NCBI GenBank assembly: GCA_006384855.1
Contig: VCJN01001047.1
Location: forward strand, 62,001 to 126,000
Direction: 5' to 3'
DNA: 64,000 bases
From: Tetraselmis striata
Lineage: Eukaryota > Chlorophyta > Chlorodendrophyceae > Chlorodendrales > Chlorodendraceae
The notes under the pieces are model-generated. The model made no database searches. It saw only the letters and a program-made list of their open reading frames with translations, and was not told the origin of the DNA. Below, in pieces: positions 43,193 to 52,847 of the stretch (within the stretch, counting starts at the first letter, position 1; each line of letters opens with the position of its first letter). Position numbers and translations under genes: made by a program.

Positions 43193-44858
43193 ATGCCGGG
43201 AGAGGGATGGATATCGAGTGTGTCGAAGAATGGCGTGTACACATGCAAGCACTGCCACGGCATCGTGACGGGCAGTAGTGAAAGGACGGCGCGAGAGCGG
43301 CACTTCCGGAAGTACCCGAACTGTAGCCACTCGTTGAAGCGTGCGGCTAAGTTGCACCGCAAGGCCGCCTTACTACAAGCAGCAGCAGCAGGGCGGCAGC
43401 AGCAGCAGCAGCAGCGTCAGGGGCGGCAACAGGAGTAGCTGCAGCCGTCGGAAACGGCCCGCCGGCGCCGGTCTCGGAGGACGATGTGATGGGTGTGGGG
43501 GAGGACCCCGTTGGCGAAGACGGTATGGACATCGACGCGCCTGCGTGGCCGCCGGCGGACGTGGAAGCTGCCGATGAGGGCGTGATACGGAAAGGCGATC
43601 CCGGTGACTTCTACATGAAGGTCATCGCCAAGAAGTTCCGGGGAGTATGGCACTACGGCGTGATAACCGGCGTCGTTACCGAGTGGGTGTTGGAGGACTA
43701 CGGCGGGGCGACCCAGTGGCGCGCTGTTTTCGAGGACGGTGACATTGTGGACCTTCTGCGTTCAGAGGTGAGTGGGCCCGGCCTGCGTGCTGGTGGCACC
43801 ACTCAACTGCGGTTGTATGGAATCACACGCACCCGCCCGGTCGGCGTGGCAGGTTGTGGAGGCTATGGCGGCTGCCCAGGAGCACCCCCCTGTGGATGCG
43901 GACGGGGATGCTCGCTTGATAACCGTCCATGAAGGCGATGACTTGTCTAGTGAATCACGCACCTTGCCCGGCGTGCGTTCAACACAACCCGGCTGGCGGA
44001 GGCCAAGCAGAACACTGGCTGCCATGGCGTGTGCCATGTGCATGTGGTCCTGGGCTATGTCAGCATGGTCAACCTCTTCCCCCTCGCGCCGTTCCACCTG
44101 TTTTTTTTTGGCTTGGAAAGGGACTTCTGGAGGAAATTTGTCACCGTGCAGGGCCACATTGGATTCCGAGCTATGAAGCAGGAAGACCGGCGCCAGGCTT
44201 TAGTCCCGATACCCAGCAACATTGGACGCGGGTTGCGCCCTTCGTTTGCGGTGTCCAAGAAGTCGAAAGGTAAACCCCCCCCCCCCCCCCCCCCCCGGGC
44301 GTGGGCGTGGGCGTGGGCGTGACGGCATTCCCTTCCATGACTGCAGGGTCAGGCAAGGTGACGGTGCAGTCCGGCGGGGTCATGGAGGACTGCTTGCACC
44401 ACATGGAAACGTTTTCCATTCTTAACGCCGGTCCGCTGTTCGAGGAGGCCCGGGTGAAGGCGATCATGACCGAGAAGGAGCTCGCGTCCCCAGCGGTGGT
44501 GCGTTCGGTGTCGCGACTGGCGGTGCTTGGGCACATGTACAAGCGCCTGCAAGGAGCTGCGTGGTTCGTCACGCAGTGGGGGTTGCAGAATGTGGTGACG
44601 GAGGAGGACGGCCCCGAGCGCAAGGCGCAGGTGCACGCGCTCACCAGGGAGGGGAGGACTCGATACCCAGCGCGGCGCCAAGGCGCGGCGGCCGGGGCAG
44701 CGCGGCCCCAAGGCGCGGCGGCCGGGGCAGCGCGGCGCCAAGGCGCGGCGGCCGGGGCAGCGCGGCGCCAAGGCGAGTGGGATGGGCGGGGCAGCGGTTG
44801 CTACCGAGTGAGGCGTAGCATCGTTTGCAGTAGCAACGCAGCCTTTCCGGTTGCATAG
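43193..44858 (+). CDS. Spliced ORF with BED-like zinc finger and Tudor-like domain; frame breaks, function unknown
   Basis: The ATG at 43193 gives a finger of form C-x2-C-x15-H-x6-C (YTCKHCHG ... RHFRKYPNC) and a basic helix, like the BED fingers at the N-terminus of hAT-type transposases. A CAG repeat at 43380-43420 shifts the frame; beyond it VSEDDVMGVGEDPVGEDG leads to MKVIAKKFRGVWHYGVITG and WRAVFEDGDIVDLLRSE, the pattern of plant PTM/DIR17-type Tudor-like domains. A strong donor follows (43768, gtgagt) and the next exon starts at 43853. An intermediate frame change lies near 43990. The exon ending 44269 splices in phase to 44347, giving VTVQSGGVMEDCLHHMETF and an Ala/Arg-rich 10-residue repeat near the end. 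No catalytic triad is seen. It may be a mobile-element protein or a host chromatin protein derived from one. Confidence 0.5.
44275..44321 (+). repeat. 22-nt poly-C plus (gtgggc)n in an intron
   Basis: C run 44275-44296 starts 5 nt after the donor GT (44270), followed by four hexamer units up to 44321. C lies on the sense strand. Confidence 0.9.
44671..44774 (+). repeat. 30-bp coding minisatellite, about 3.5 units
   Basis: Unit core aaggcgcggcggccggggca, encoding a repeated Q-G-A-A-A-G-A-A-R-R/P decapeptide in the BED/Tudor ORF. Confidence 0.85.
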
Positions 44859-44948
44859 TGTGACACCGCCTGGATGTAACCCAGCAGTACGCGCAAAGTG
44901 CAAGTGTTACACGTCCGTGTGCCCCACCCAATGACATTGCGCCCGACC

Positions 44949-45422
44949 TCACTGACGGCATGTCTCGCTCTCTTTCATCTCCTGGGCCGTCCGCCGCCTC
45001 ACCTTGCGCACCCTACCAGCCGCGCGTGCCTTCTCGGAAGCCTCACACATGGCGGCGCGAATCGCGTCGTGGAACGCGTCCCTGGCATGGCGGAACTCCG
45101 CCCTAACCGTGGCCGTGGTCGAGCAGGGGACTGCCCGCTGATGGGTCGCCATGCATGGGTACTTGGGGCCGCACAAAGCCGGGGTGCCGTCGCAGCAACA
45201 CTCCCAGTCCGTCCGTTGGCCGCAGTCCACGCATGACGGGCGTCCGGCCAGGACACGCACATGATAGTGCATGTGGCCGCCTCCCGCCACTGCTCGTAGT
45301 GCTCCGGTCAACATGGCGACGAGCAACTCGGCATGTCCCGCAGGTGGCTGCGGGGCGGGTGGCGCGAGCGCAGCCTCGCTCGCCTCAACAACCCCCTCAG
45401 CCCGATCAGTCGCCTCGACCAC
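44949..45422 (-). CDS. Small Cys-rich hypothetical protein
   Basis: 157-aa frame with an Ala/Pro-rich start. A Cys cluster (CVDCGQRTDWECCCDG ... CGPKYPCM ... PCS) resembles a zinc ribbon. A charged helix follows (EFRHARDAFHDAIRAAMCEA) with a basic tail. The pattern looks like real protein, but no family is recognised. Its true start is unsure because the upstream sequence runs into a poly-C tract on the opposite strand (about 45482-45503). It may belong to a mobile element together with the neighbouring BED-finger ORF, which ends 90 nt away on the other strand. Confidence 0.4.
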   Translation of the reverse strand: MVEATDRAEGVVEASEAALAPPAPQPPAGHAELLVAMLTGALRAVAGGGHMHYHVRVLAGRPSCVDCGQRTDWECCCDGTPALCGPKYPCMATHQRAVPCSTTATVRAEFRHARDAFHDAIRAAMCEASEKARAAGRVRKVRRRTAQEMKESETCRQ

Positions 45423-45557
45423 GGCCTCCTCCGCCTCCTGACGCGGCGCACCAGGCGCATCATCGTCGCCTGGCAGGGCGTCCCCCCCCCCCCCCCCCCC
45501 CCCGCAACGGCGCCGTCGGCGGTGGCCGACGCCGTCGTGGCGGGGTGTTGAGAGGAG

Positions 45558-46106
45558 GTGGCCCTAGACATAGGTGGGGCCGGCACCGCCATGTGTTGCT
45601 CCACATGCGGTGCGGTTCCTGACGCGACAGCTCCGTCGCACCAGTACCGGCGCCGGCACCCCACGCCTGCTGCGCTTACCACCAACCGGCATGTTTCCTT
45701 TGGGAGGCGGTTCATCCGCGTCGGAGGTGAGCGGCGGTGCCCTTGTGGGTGTCGACACTGCCCGGCCATTAGGGCTCCCGCCGCATGCCGCTCCGCCGAC
45801 CCACGCCGCGGCGTGTGCTGCGCCCCGCATAGTCGCCTCGAATATATTATACATGACGCGGGGACGGGGGGGGGGATTTGTGCGTTTCGTATGTCGGCGG
45901 AACGGCGTGCGAAGCTGCGGCTGGCGAAGGTGGTGGAAGTAAGCGTGGCGGCGTCGGCGGCGTATGTATTACCGTGCGTGCATGCGTGCGCAACCCCGCG
46001 GCAGCAAGCGCCGGACTCGGCGTGTGCCGGCGGCAGAGCTGCGAAGCCATGGACACGGTACGGGATGCCAAGTCTGGCTAAGCAACTGCCGAGGCTGGCG
46101 GCTTAA
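45558..46106 (+). other. Cys/Arg-rich open frame, uncertain
   Basis: 182-aa frame. The stretch MSAERRAKLRLAKVVEVSVA looks protein-like, but the rest is compositionally biased and overlaps open minus-strand frames. No function assigned; it could be an artefact. Confidence 0.2.
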
Positions 46107-46561
46107 CCCCCATGTCCGGCGGTTGAGGGACGGAAAGTGCGTAGAAGTTGATCGGCAAAGCGGGCATATAAGCCTGGCTGTGCTAGGTTCCTATTAAGTA
46201 ATGGCGGTTTGTGCTAAGTAATTCGTAGGGGTGGACCATGCAGCGCAGGTAGGGGGCGGTATAAATGAGGCCGGGCACATATACTGCTCCACGAAACGAC
46301 ACTGTCGCACGTGTAGTTGAATAGACCCCCCCCCCCCGCCGGGTCGGCCCGCCGGGTCGGCCCGCCGACCCGCCACGGCATGTAATATCTGTCATGAATC
46401 GCCGGGGTATGTGTGAGTGGATGCCCCACCGCCACATCCCCCCCCCCCCCCCCCCCCCCCCCCCATTTACACTTGTGCACTCATTAAGTTTGGGCTGGTT
46501 TCGGAGCAGTACAGGTACGTATGTATATACATACAATGGAACGTAGGACCTGCGCGGAAAG
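46107..46561. other. Homopolymer-rich spacer before the 370-bp satellite
   Basis: Contains short direct repeats cgggtcggcccgc at about 46338-46365 and a ~26-nt poly-C tract at about 46439-46464. Confidence 0.6.
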
Positions 46562-48280
46562 AGGCGGGGCTGGCGGAGTGCGTAAGGGGTGCGTAGAGTA
46601 GCGTGTTGGTGAGATTCGGGGTGCATCGGACGCCGGATGCCCATCCACCCGACGTGAAAGACGCGTAATATTCACACTATATTCACACGCAAATGCGTGA
46701 AAACCGGACATTCCGTGCCGGATGGGTGGGAATACGGCGTCCGATGCAGCCAAAACCCCAGCAACACGCTATTCTATGCACCGCCAATGCACTCCGCCAG
46801 CACCGCCTCATTCTCCTTTCGATTTCGAAAACGCCTTCACATTATCCACCGCTAATTGCAATTGCCACCGTGTAATGTTGTCACGATGTGCGCACACAAC
46901 AACACTTACTATCGCTTCCGACGCGGATGGAGGCGGGGCTTGCGGAGCGCGTTGCTTTGGGGATGCGTAGAGTAGCGTGCTGCAAATAATTGGGGTGCAT
47001 CGGACGCCGGATGCCCATCCACCCGGCGTAAAAGACGCGTAATATTCACACTGTATTCACACGCAAATGCGTGAAAACCGGACATTCCGTGCCGGATGGG
47101 TGGGAATACGGCGTCCGATGCAGCCAAAACCCCAGCAACACGCTATTCTATGCACCGCCAATGCACTCCGCCAGCACCGCCTCATTCTCCTTTCGATTTC
47201 GAAAACGCCTTCACATTATCCACCGCTAATTGCAATTGCCACCGTGTAATGTTGTCACGATGTGCGCACACAACAACACTTACTATCGCTTCCGACGCGG
47301 ATGGAGGCGGGGCTTGCGGAGCGCGTTGGGGATGCGTAGAGTAGCGTGCTGCAAATAATTGGGGTGCATCGGACGCCGGATGCACATCCACCCGGCGTAA
47401 AAGACGCGTAATATTCACACTATATTAACACGCAAATGTGTGAAAACCGGACATTCCGTGCCGGATGGGTGGGAATACGGCGTCCGATGCAGCCAAAACC
47501 CCAGCAACACGCTATTCTATGCACCGCCAATGCACTCCGCCAGCACCGCCTCATTCTCTGTCGATTTCAAAAAACGCCTTCACATTGTTATCCACCGCTA
47601 ATTGCAATTGCCACCGTGTAATGTTGTCACGATGTGCGCACACAACAACACTTACTATCACTTCCGACGCGGATGGAGGCGGGGCTTGCGGAGTGCACCG
47701 GCGGTGCACAGACTAGCGTGCTGCAAATAATTGGGGTGCATCGGACGCCGGATGCCCATCCACCCGGCGTAAAAGACGCGTAATATTCACACTATATTAA
47801 CACACAAATGTGTGAAAACCGGACATTCCGTGCCGGATGGGTGGGAATACGGCGTCCGATGCAGCCAAAACCCCAGCAACACGCTATTCTATGCACCGCC
47901 AATGCACTCCGCCAGCACCGCCTCATTCTCTGTCGATTTCGAAAACGCCTTCACATTATCCACCGCTAATTGCAATTGCCACCGTGTAATGTTGTCACGA
48001 TGTGCGCACACAACAACACTTACTATCGCTTCCGACGCGGATGGAGGCGGGGCTTGCGGACTGCGTTGGGGGTGCGTAGAGTAGCGTGCTGCAAATAATT
48101 GGGGTGCATCGGACGCCGGATGCCCATCCACCCGGCGTAAAAGACGCGTAATATTCACACTATATTAACACACAAATGTGTGAAAACCGGACATTCCGTG
48201 CCGGATGGGTGGGAATACGGCGTCCGATGCAGCCAAAACCCCAGCAACACGCTATTCTATGCACCGCCAATGCACTCCAT
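46562..48280 (+). repeat. Satellite array of ~370-bp units, about 4.6 copies
   Basis: The marker aaaccggacattccgtgccgg falls at 46701, 47075, 47444, 47816 and 48184, giving periods of 374, 369, 372 and 368. Units are over 95% alike by eye. Each unit contains an inverted pair, ggtgcatcggacgcc against ggcgtccgatgca, about 100 nt apart around a taatattcacactatatt core, so each can form a large hairpin. The short frames in it repeat with the unit and are not genes. Confidence 0.92.
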
Positions 48281-48943
48281 CCGCAACCCCCGCCTCATTC
48301 CCAGTCGTACGTGCTTGTGCACGCACTGAATGCTTGCACTGCTCCGAAACCACTGTCACATACCCCGCTCATTGGGTACTGATTGCGACGCATGCACGGC
48401 TGGATATTTGTTTACATATACCCCCCGGGGGGGGGGGGCACAGTGTCCTGCTACTCACCCTGCATTGGATTAGGGCGACGATTGCAAACAAGACGAGGAG
48501 GCGCAAATGAACTGCTCCGAAACCACGCGATGTGCCCGGTGACCTCCATATCCAGCACGTCCACCGATGCAAGTAATAAGGACAGGACCCCCCCCCCCCC
48601 CCCCCACCCGCCAAAGTGGAGGAAGTGTAGGAGTACAACCGGAGCATGACGTGATCCATTGTCGCTTATTTACAAGCACGGGCGGTGCTGCCAGACCCGA
48701 TCGTCTACGGCCGATATAATATTCACACTATATTAACATCGGTGCACACCGCCGCACACCGCCGCACACCGCCGCACAACGCTGCGCGCGCACATTCGTC
48801 GCGCACATATACGCGCGCCCTACCGCACATATTATCCCGGATTCACTCGGTGAAACCGCGTATTCATTACGCCGTGCTTCTTCAACAATAAACATTGCGA
48901 ACTTACACCGACACAATGCCGCACCGACTAGCTCTTGACAATA
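48281..48943. other. Spacer after the 370-bp array
   Basis: Holds poly-G (about 48429-48438), poly-C (about 48587-48605) and an isolated copy of the array's attcacactatattaaca core (48721-48738). That is followed by a short tandem of cgcacaccgc (48743-48775). Confidence 0.6.
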
Positions 48944-49374
48944 CGTGCATGTAAATAGTAGTGGCGCGCTGCTCCTCGCCTCCGATGTGTCGTTGACTGC
49001 TGCGGAAGGCGGTCGTCGACTGGGTGTTAGTTTCTCCACCTCGGCCGCCCCCGCCCCCCCCCCCCCTTCACCGCTCACAGCGCCATGGCAGACCTCGCCC
49101 CCCGGGCAAAAGTGGGCGGCGAGCCTTGTTGTCTCGCGTGTCCGCGCCGCCGGCATCGAGGAGGACGAGAAAGATTTGAGGAAACGCGTGACAAGGTGGG
49201 CGCGCATCAACAAAACACTCCACCCTCCACATTAACACGCACCCACTCGTGGCTAACTTGTGCCGCGCGCAGGTTCGTCCGGGAGCGCCGTAAGGCCCAC
49301 CTCAACGCCAAGGCTTCCACAGTGCCAGCGGCGCAACTCGTGGTGGCCGAGGAGGCCGCATCCTCAGCCGCTTA
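48944..49374 (+). CDS. Small two-exon ORF, unrecognised
   Basis: The first exon includes ASLVVSRVRAAGIEEDEKDL and reaches a donor at about 49197 (aag|gtgggc). The acceptor at about 49272 (gcgcag) continues in phase with FVRERRKAHLNAKASTVPAA and ends at 49374. The result is a charged, probably helical basic tail. The splice and phase are good, but the start is uncertain and a C-rich tract interrupts the first exon (49055-49068). No family recognised. Confidence 0.35.
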
Positions 49375-49393
49375 AAGGCGAAACGATTGTGGC

Positions 49394-49663
49394 TTGTTGT
49401 GGGCGTCTCGGCACAGGGGGCGTCCCGACGCCAAGGTAAGGAAGCTCATGGCGGCGTCGTCGACGGCACAGCCTCCCGGGGTGGTGAAGACACTGACGGA
49501 TGACAAGAAGCGGAAGAGGCCAGTGAAGAAGCGCCGAGGTAAGAAACTGACGGTCGCGGAGTCGGAGGCGGAGTCGGAGGCGCAGGCGGAGGCGGAGGCG
49601 GAGGCAGCGAGATCGTCGAAGCGGAGGGTCCCCCGGGCACGCAAGAACAAGAACAAGCAGTAG
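49394..49663 (+). CDS. Lys/Arg-rich short ORF
   Basis: 89 codons ending in a strongly basic tail: KKRKRPVKKRRGKK, an acidic Ala-Glu repeat from ggcgga iterations, then RRVPRARKNKNKQ. Looks like a nuclear-localised C-terminus, possibly the next exon of the gene upstream. Composition alone could also explain it. Confidence 0.3.
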   Translation: MLWASRHRGRPDAKVRKLMAASSTAQPPGVVKTLTDDKKRKRPVKKRRGKKLTVAESEAESEAQAEAEAEAARSSKRRVPRARKNKNKQ

Positions 49664-49716
49664 CCCCCGTCCCCTTACCCCCCTCCCCTCACTCCCCCGG
49701 CGGGAGCGGCGGGCGG

Positions 49717-49783
49717 GGGGGGAGGGGGGGGGGGGGGGGGGGACCACGCCCGCCCGCCTCCCCCCCCCCCCCCCCCCCCCCCG
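49717..49783 (+). repeat. Adjacent poly-G and poly-C tracts
   Basis: A G-rich run at about 49717-49742 is followed 18 nt later by a C run at about 49760-49783, which can pair as a hairpin. Confidence 0.85.
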
Positions 49784-50489
49784 CCCCCCGCCACATGCCC
49801 CGATGGCAGCTGTCGCGAATATTGTAATTCAAACATTCTTCGGCAAACCGCTGCCTGCCCCCGCCCTCCCCATCGCGAATATTTATGTAACGTGAGCACT
49901 CTTTGGCAAAACATGGCAGCCAAACCGCCCATCTGATGACCTTTGATCGGACGGCTGGCAGGCCCGTTCAGCAGTACTAGCTATAATGTACACAAAATTC
50001 CCCAGTGTTACCAAATACGTACGGCTGCGATTTGCGCTCCCATGTACTAATAGTCGTAGTTATCCACAGGACGACTCGTCATCGCGCCCGGGTTCGTACT
50101 AGATACCCGGTACCGGCTTAATAAATATATCGCGTACTACCCGGTACTACACGGACAACCTTGTACCTTATACGTCAGTGCCATGTAACGCTTCACCGGG
50201 CTGGTACGACTACCAGAATGATGACAAAAAGGATTTATCGCCCGCCGGCAATAACGCCGGATGTACTCGCACGTAACTGGATGGACGTGCCGCCACCAGC
50301 AGCAGCCTTCACGGATAAATAATAGTCGCTAGTAGTAGTGCTTCGTCACCCGTATGTCACATCTGAATCTCACAGTGATATGTGCTCTCTACACTGATGT
50401 ACTATGTACTGCTGAAGCCTACGAGTGAGCGAAGAAATCAGACAGACCTCACAGCTCATCAAGATAATCGTCTTGTTAGATGCCGGTCC
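49784..50489. other. No gene recognised
   Basis: AT-richer sequence with many short palindromic gtacc/ggtac motifs. No coding or RNA gene signal. Confidence 0.35.
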
Positions 50490-50590
50490 CGGGCGTAAGC
50501 TAACAAGGTAGACAAAGTAAGCTAACAAGGTGACGGCCCGTTGCTAACAAGGTGACCGCACGTTGCTAACAAGGTGATCGCACCTTCAGG
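50490..50590 (+). repeat. Short tandem repeat with gctaacaaggtgac core
   Basis: Five occurrences of gctaacaaggt spaced about 21-24 nt (from about 50499). Confidence 0.75.
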
Positions 50591-50779
50591 TCGTCCATGG
50601 TCACCTACCCTGTTACATGATGCCCCGCTTCGCCGCCCGCCCGGTGTGTCGATGTAGTCCGGTCAACTCATAGTGCGTCCGCGGATGCAACGCGCCCGGA
50701 CTACTCGCCCCCGCTTGTGCCGCGCCGGCGCGCTTCCCAGCGCACCTCTGCCAGCCCGGCCTCTGCATTACCCATCTCC

Positions 50780-51480
50780 GCCCCGCGATGCTTCAACTAG
50801 ACTTCCGTTTCCAGTATCCGTAAGCCCCCCCTCCCGTCTCCCCATTCGTCTTCCAGTATCTACCAATATCGATTGTGTTCGGAAGGCGGGGGGGGGGGGG
50901 GGGGGCGATCATGTAGTCGCGTGATCTCCGCAGCGCCGGCGTGGCCCCGACGACCTGCCGACCTCCCACCGCACCTCGGCATCATGGACGCGCGGGCAAG
51001 CAGTCGCTAACTTTTGAATTGCCCATACGCATGGGCGTATGTCTGGTGGGTGATATGGGGAGTCGCGGCCTAATGCGTCAACTGATGGCCCGTCAGCGCA
51101 GAACTGCCGGCTCGGCCGGTCCATTACCCGTTTCCGCACGGCGCTGCTGAAACTATACATCCTTTGCCAGTACCTGGAAGCCTCCCTCCCCCCTTCTTCC
51201 CCTTCGTCTTCCAGTGTCTGGCATGTCTACCAATATGGATTGTGTTCGCGGGTTGGGGGGGGGGGGGGGGGGGGGGGGGCTTGTCCGACGGCGCGTGTGT
51301 AGGTCCGTGGTGTCCGTGGTGCCTACGTCCTGCCGACCTCCTCCCCGCACCTCGGCATCACGGACGCGCGGACACGCAGTTACAAACATTGATTAGCCTA
51401 TACGTATGGGCGTATGTCTGGTGGGAGATGTGGGGAGTACCGGCCTATTGCGTCTACTGACGGCCCGTCGGCGGGTCATC
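50780..51480 (+). repeat. Tandem duplication, period about 362 bp
   Basis: 50780-51115 and 51140-51480 share cttcgtcttccagt..ctaccaatat.gattgtgttcg, a poly-G tract (about 50886-50906 and 51255-51281), cctcggcatca.ggacgcgcgg and tgggcgtatgtctggtggg. Both carry relic sense VGDMGSRGL.RQLMAR-like at the end, which recurs on the minus strand near 63700. Confidence 0.75.
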
Positions 51481-52130
51481 CTCGGATAGATGAGCGCGCG
51501 CCATAAAACCGTCCCTGCTATCGGAGGGCTTGCAGGGACTTTCGGGGAGATTGCCTTTGGACGGGGCACGAGCTTTCACACTTGGTGATTGCAGCTGCGC
51601 GAGCGGGTCATGTCGATGTGCTTGGGTGGTTGTGACACGTAGAATATTGTGCCCCCATCGACACTAGGTACCCGATGACTACCCTCCAGCCCGTGCTGCG
51701 GAAGGGGGGCACATCCGTGTATTGGACTGGATGTGGCTGATGAAGCATGTGGACATTTCGGATGCGATCCACTGTGGACTACGCGCCAAGTAGGGGGCAA
51801 CCATGGGATGGGGCATCCATCGCGGCCTCAACACGTGGAATCCAGAATTGCTGCACGGCTGCTGGAAGCAACTTGCGCTGTCTGGGGACTTGCATTTTTT
51901 GCAGCTCGCACGTGCTGCTGGAGTTCCGATGGGTTCTGGGTTACATGCGGCTGCAACAAGGCAAGGCCATGTGCTGTGGTGTCGTGGTTAATGAAAGCGG
52001 CAGGCATGCAGGTGGATATAGACACGACTGAAGAGGCGGCGCGTGGTGGACACGTGTTGTTGATGAAGAACATGATAGCGATGGGGCCCGATGCCCGAGT
52101 TAGTAGTAAATGGTGCGCCGTGCCGTAGCA
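51414..52130 (+). pseudogene. Ankyrin-repeat protein relic, left inverted copy
   Basis: Sense pieces in changing frames: HTLVIAAARAGHVDVLGWL, AAEGGHIRVLDWMWLMKHVD, ALSGDLHFLQLARAAGVPMG, VDIDTTEEAARGGHVLLMK. The recurring A-A-x-x-G-H-x-x-V/L-L-x-W/x-L is the core of degenerate ankyrin-type repeats common in algal and protist genomes. Stops lie between the pieces. The block is repeated in reverse at 63060-63720 with about 95% identity. Confidence 0.65.
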
Positions 52131-52847
52131 AATGTTGTTGTTGCGGAATGATTTATGACATGGATGTGTTAGTTTGATACAAGCTTGGGGCCGATACCCA
52201 CATCAACGGACACATGGCGGGCAACATAAGGGAGGGGGGTAAGGTGAGGTGCCTGTGGTTAGAGGTATGCGCCGCCCGCGCCACCGCCGCCCGTGCGTTA
52301 GCAATCCAACCGCGCTATGCGCCCACGAAGAAGGCAGTTGAATATTCCAGCCGCGCAATGTGATATCAACAGTGGGAATATGGCGTGACAAATGTACACC
52401 ACGTCTATGAATGCGGGGGCACGGATCGTTGCGATTTGAGCTCAAAATTGCAGCAAGTGTTGCTTACATATACTATATGCCAATGCCGTGGTCATGTTTC
52501 ATGGTTTGTGGTCGCATGCGGGGTGTCAGGTTATGTGATCTTTACTACATACGTCGGGGTGTAGGCTATGGTTTGGGCGGAAGCGCTGGAGTCGTATGCA
52601 GAGCAGTACGGGAAGAACTCGGCGTTTTGGAAGGAAGTCCGCTTGGGGAATGTGAAGCGCAAGGACCGCAATGCCATGAAGCCTGAGTCCCACTTCCACC
52701 GGGACACGCCCATGCATTGGGTGTTGCGGTCGACCTTCGACACCGCCGCGTCATGCTGTTTGACTCTCTTCAGAAGGTGCCTTTCAGCAACCCACCTCGA
52801 TCCCGCGTGGGGCTAGCTGCTTTGTCCGAGTGCCTTCGAAGCAACTC
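52131..52847. other. Left flank of the 376-bp satellite
   Basis: 52430-52515 is an inverted copy of the catgccgtgtagtatatgtaa-type repeat seen at 61935-62090 and 62440-62500. A plus-strand frame from 52568 (EALESYAEQYGKNSAFWKEV, RKDRNAMKPESHFHRDTPM) looks protein-like but is short and unrecognised. Confidence 0.45.

Noticed and set aside
46693..48084. Series of similar 60-90 aa frames in the 370-bp array
   Set aside because: They are repeated by the satellite period, short, and contain no conserved protein feature.
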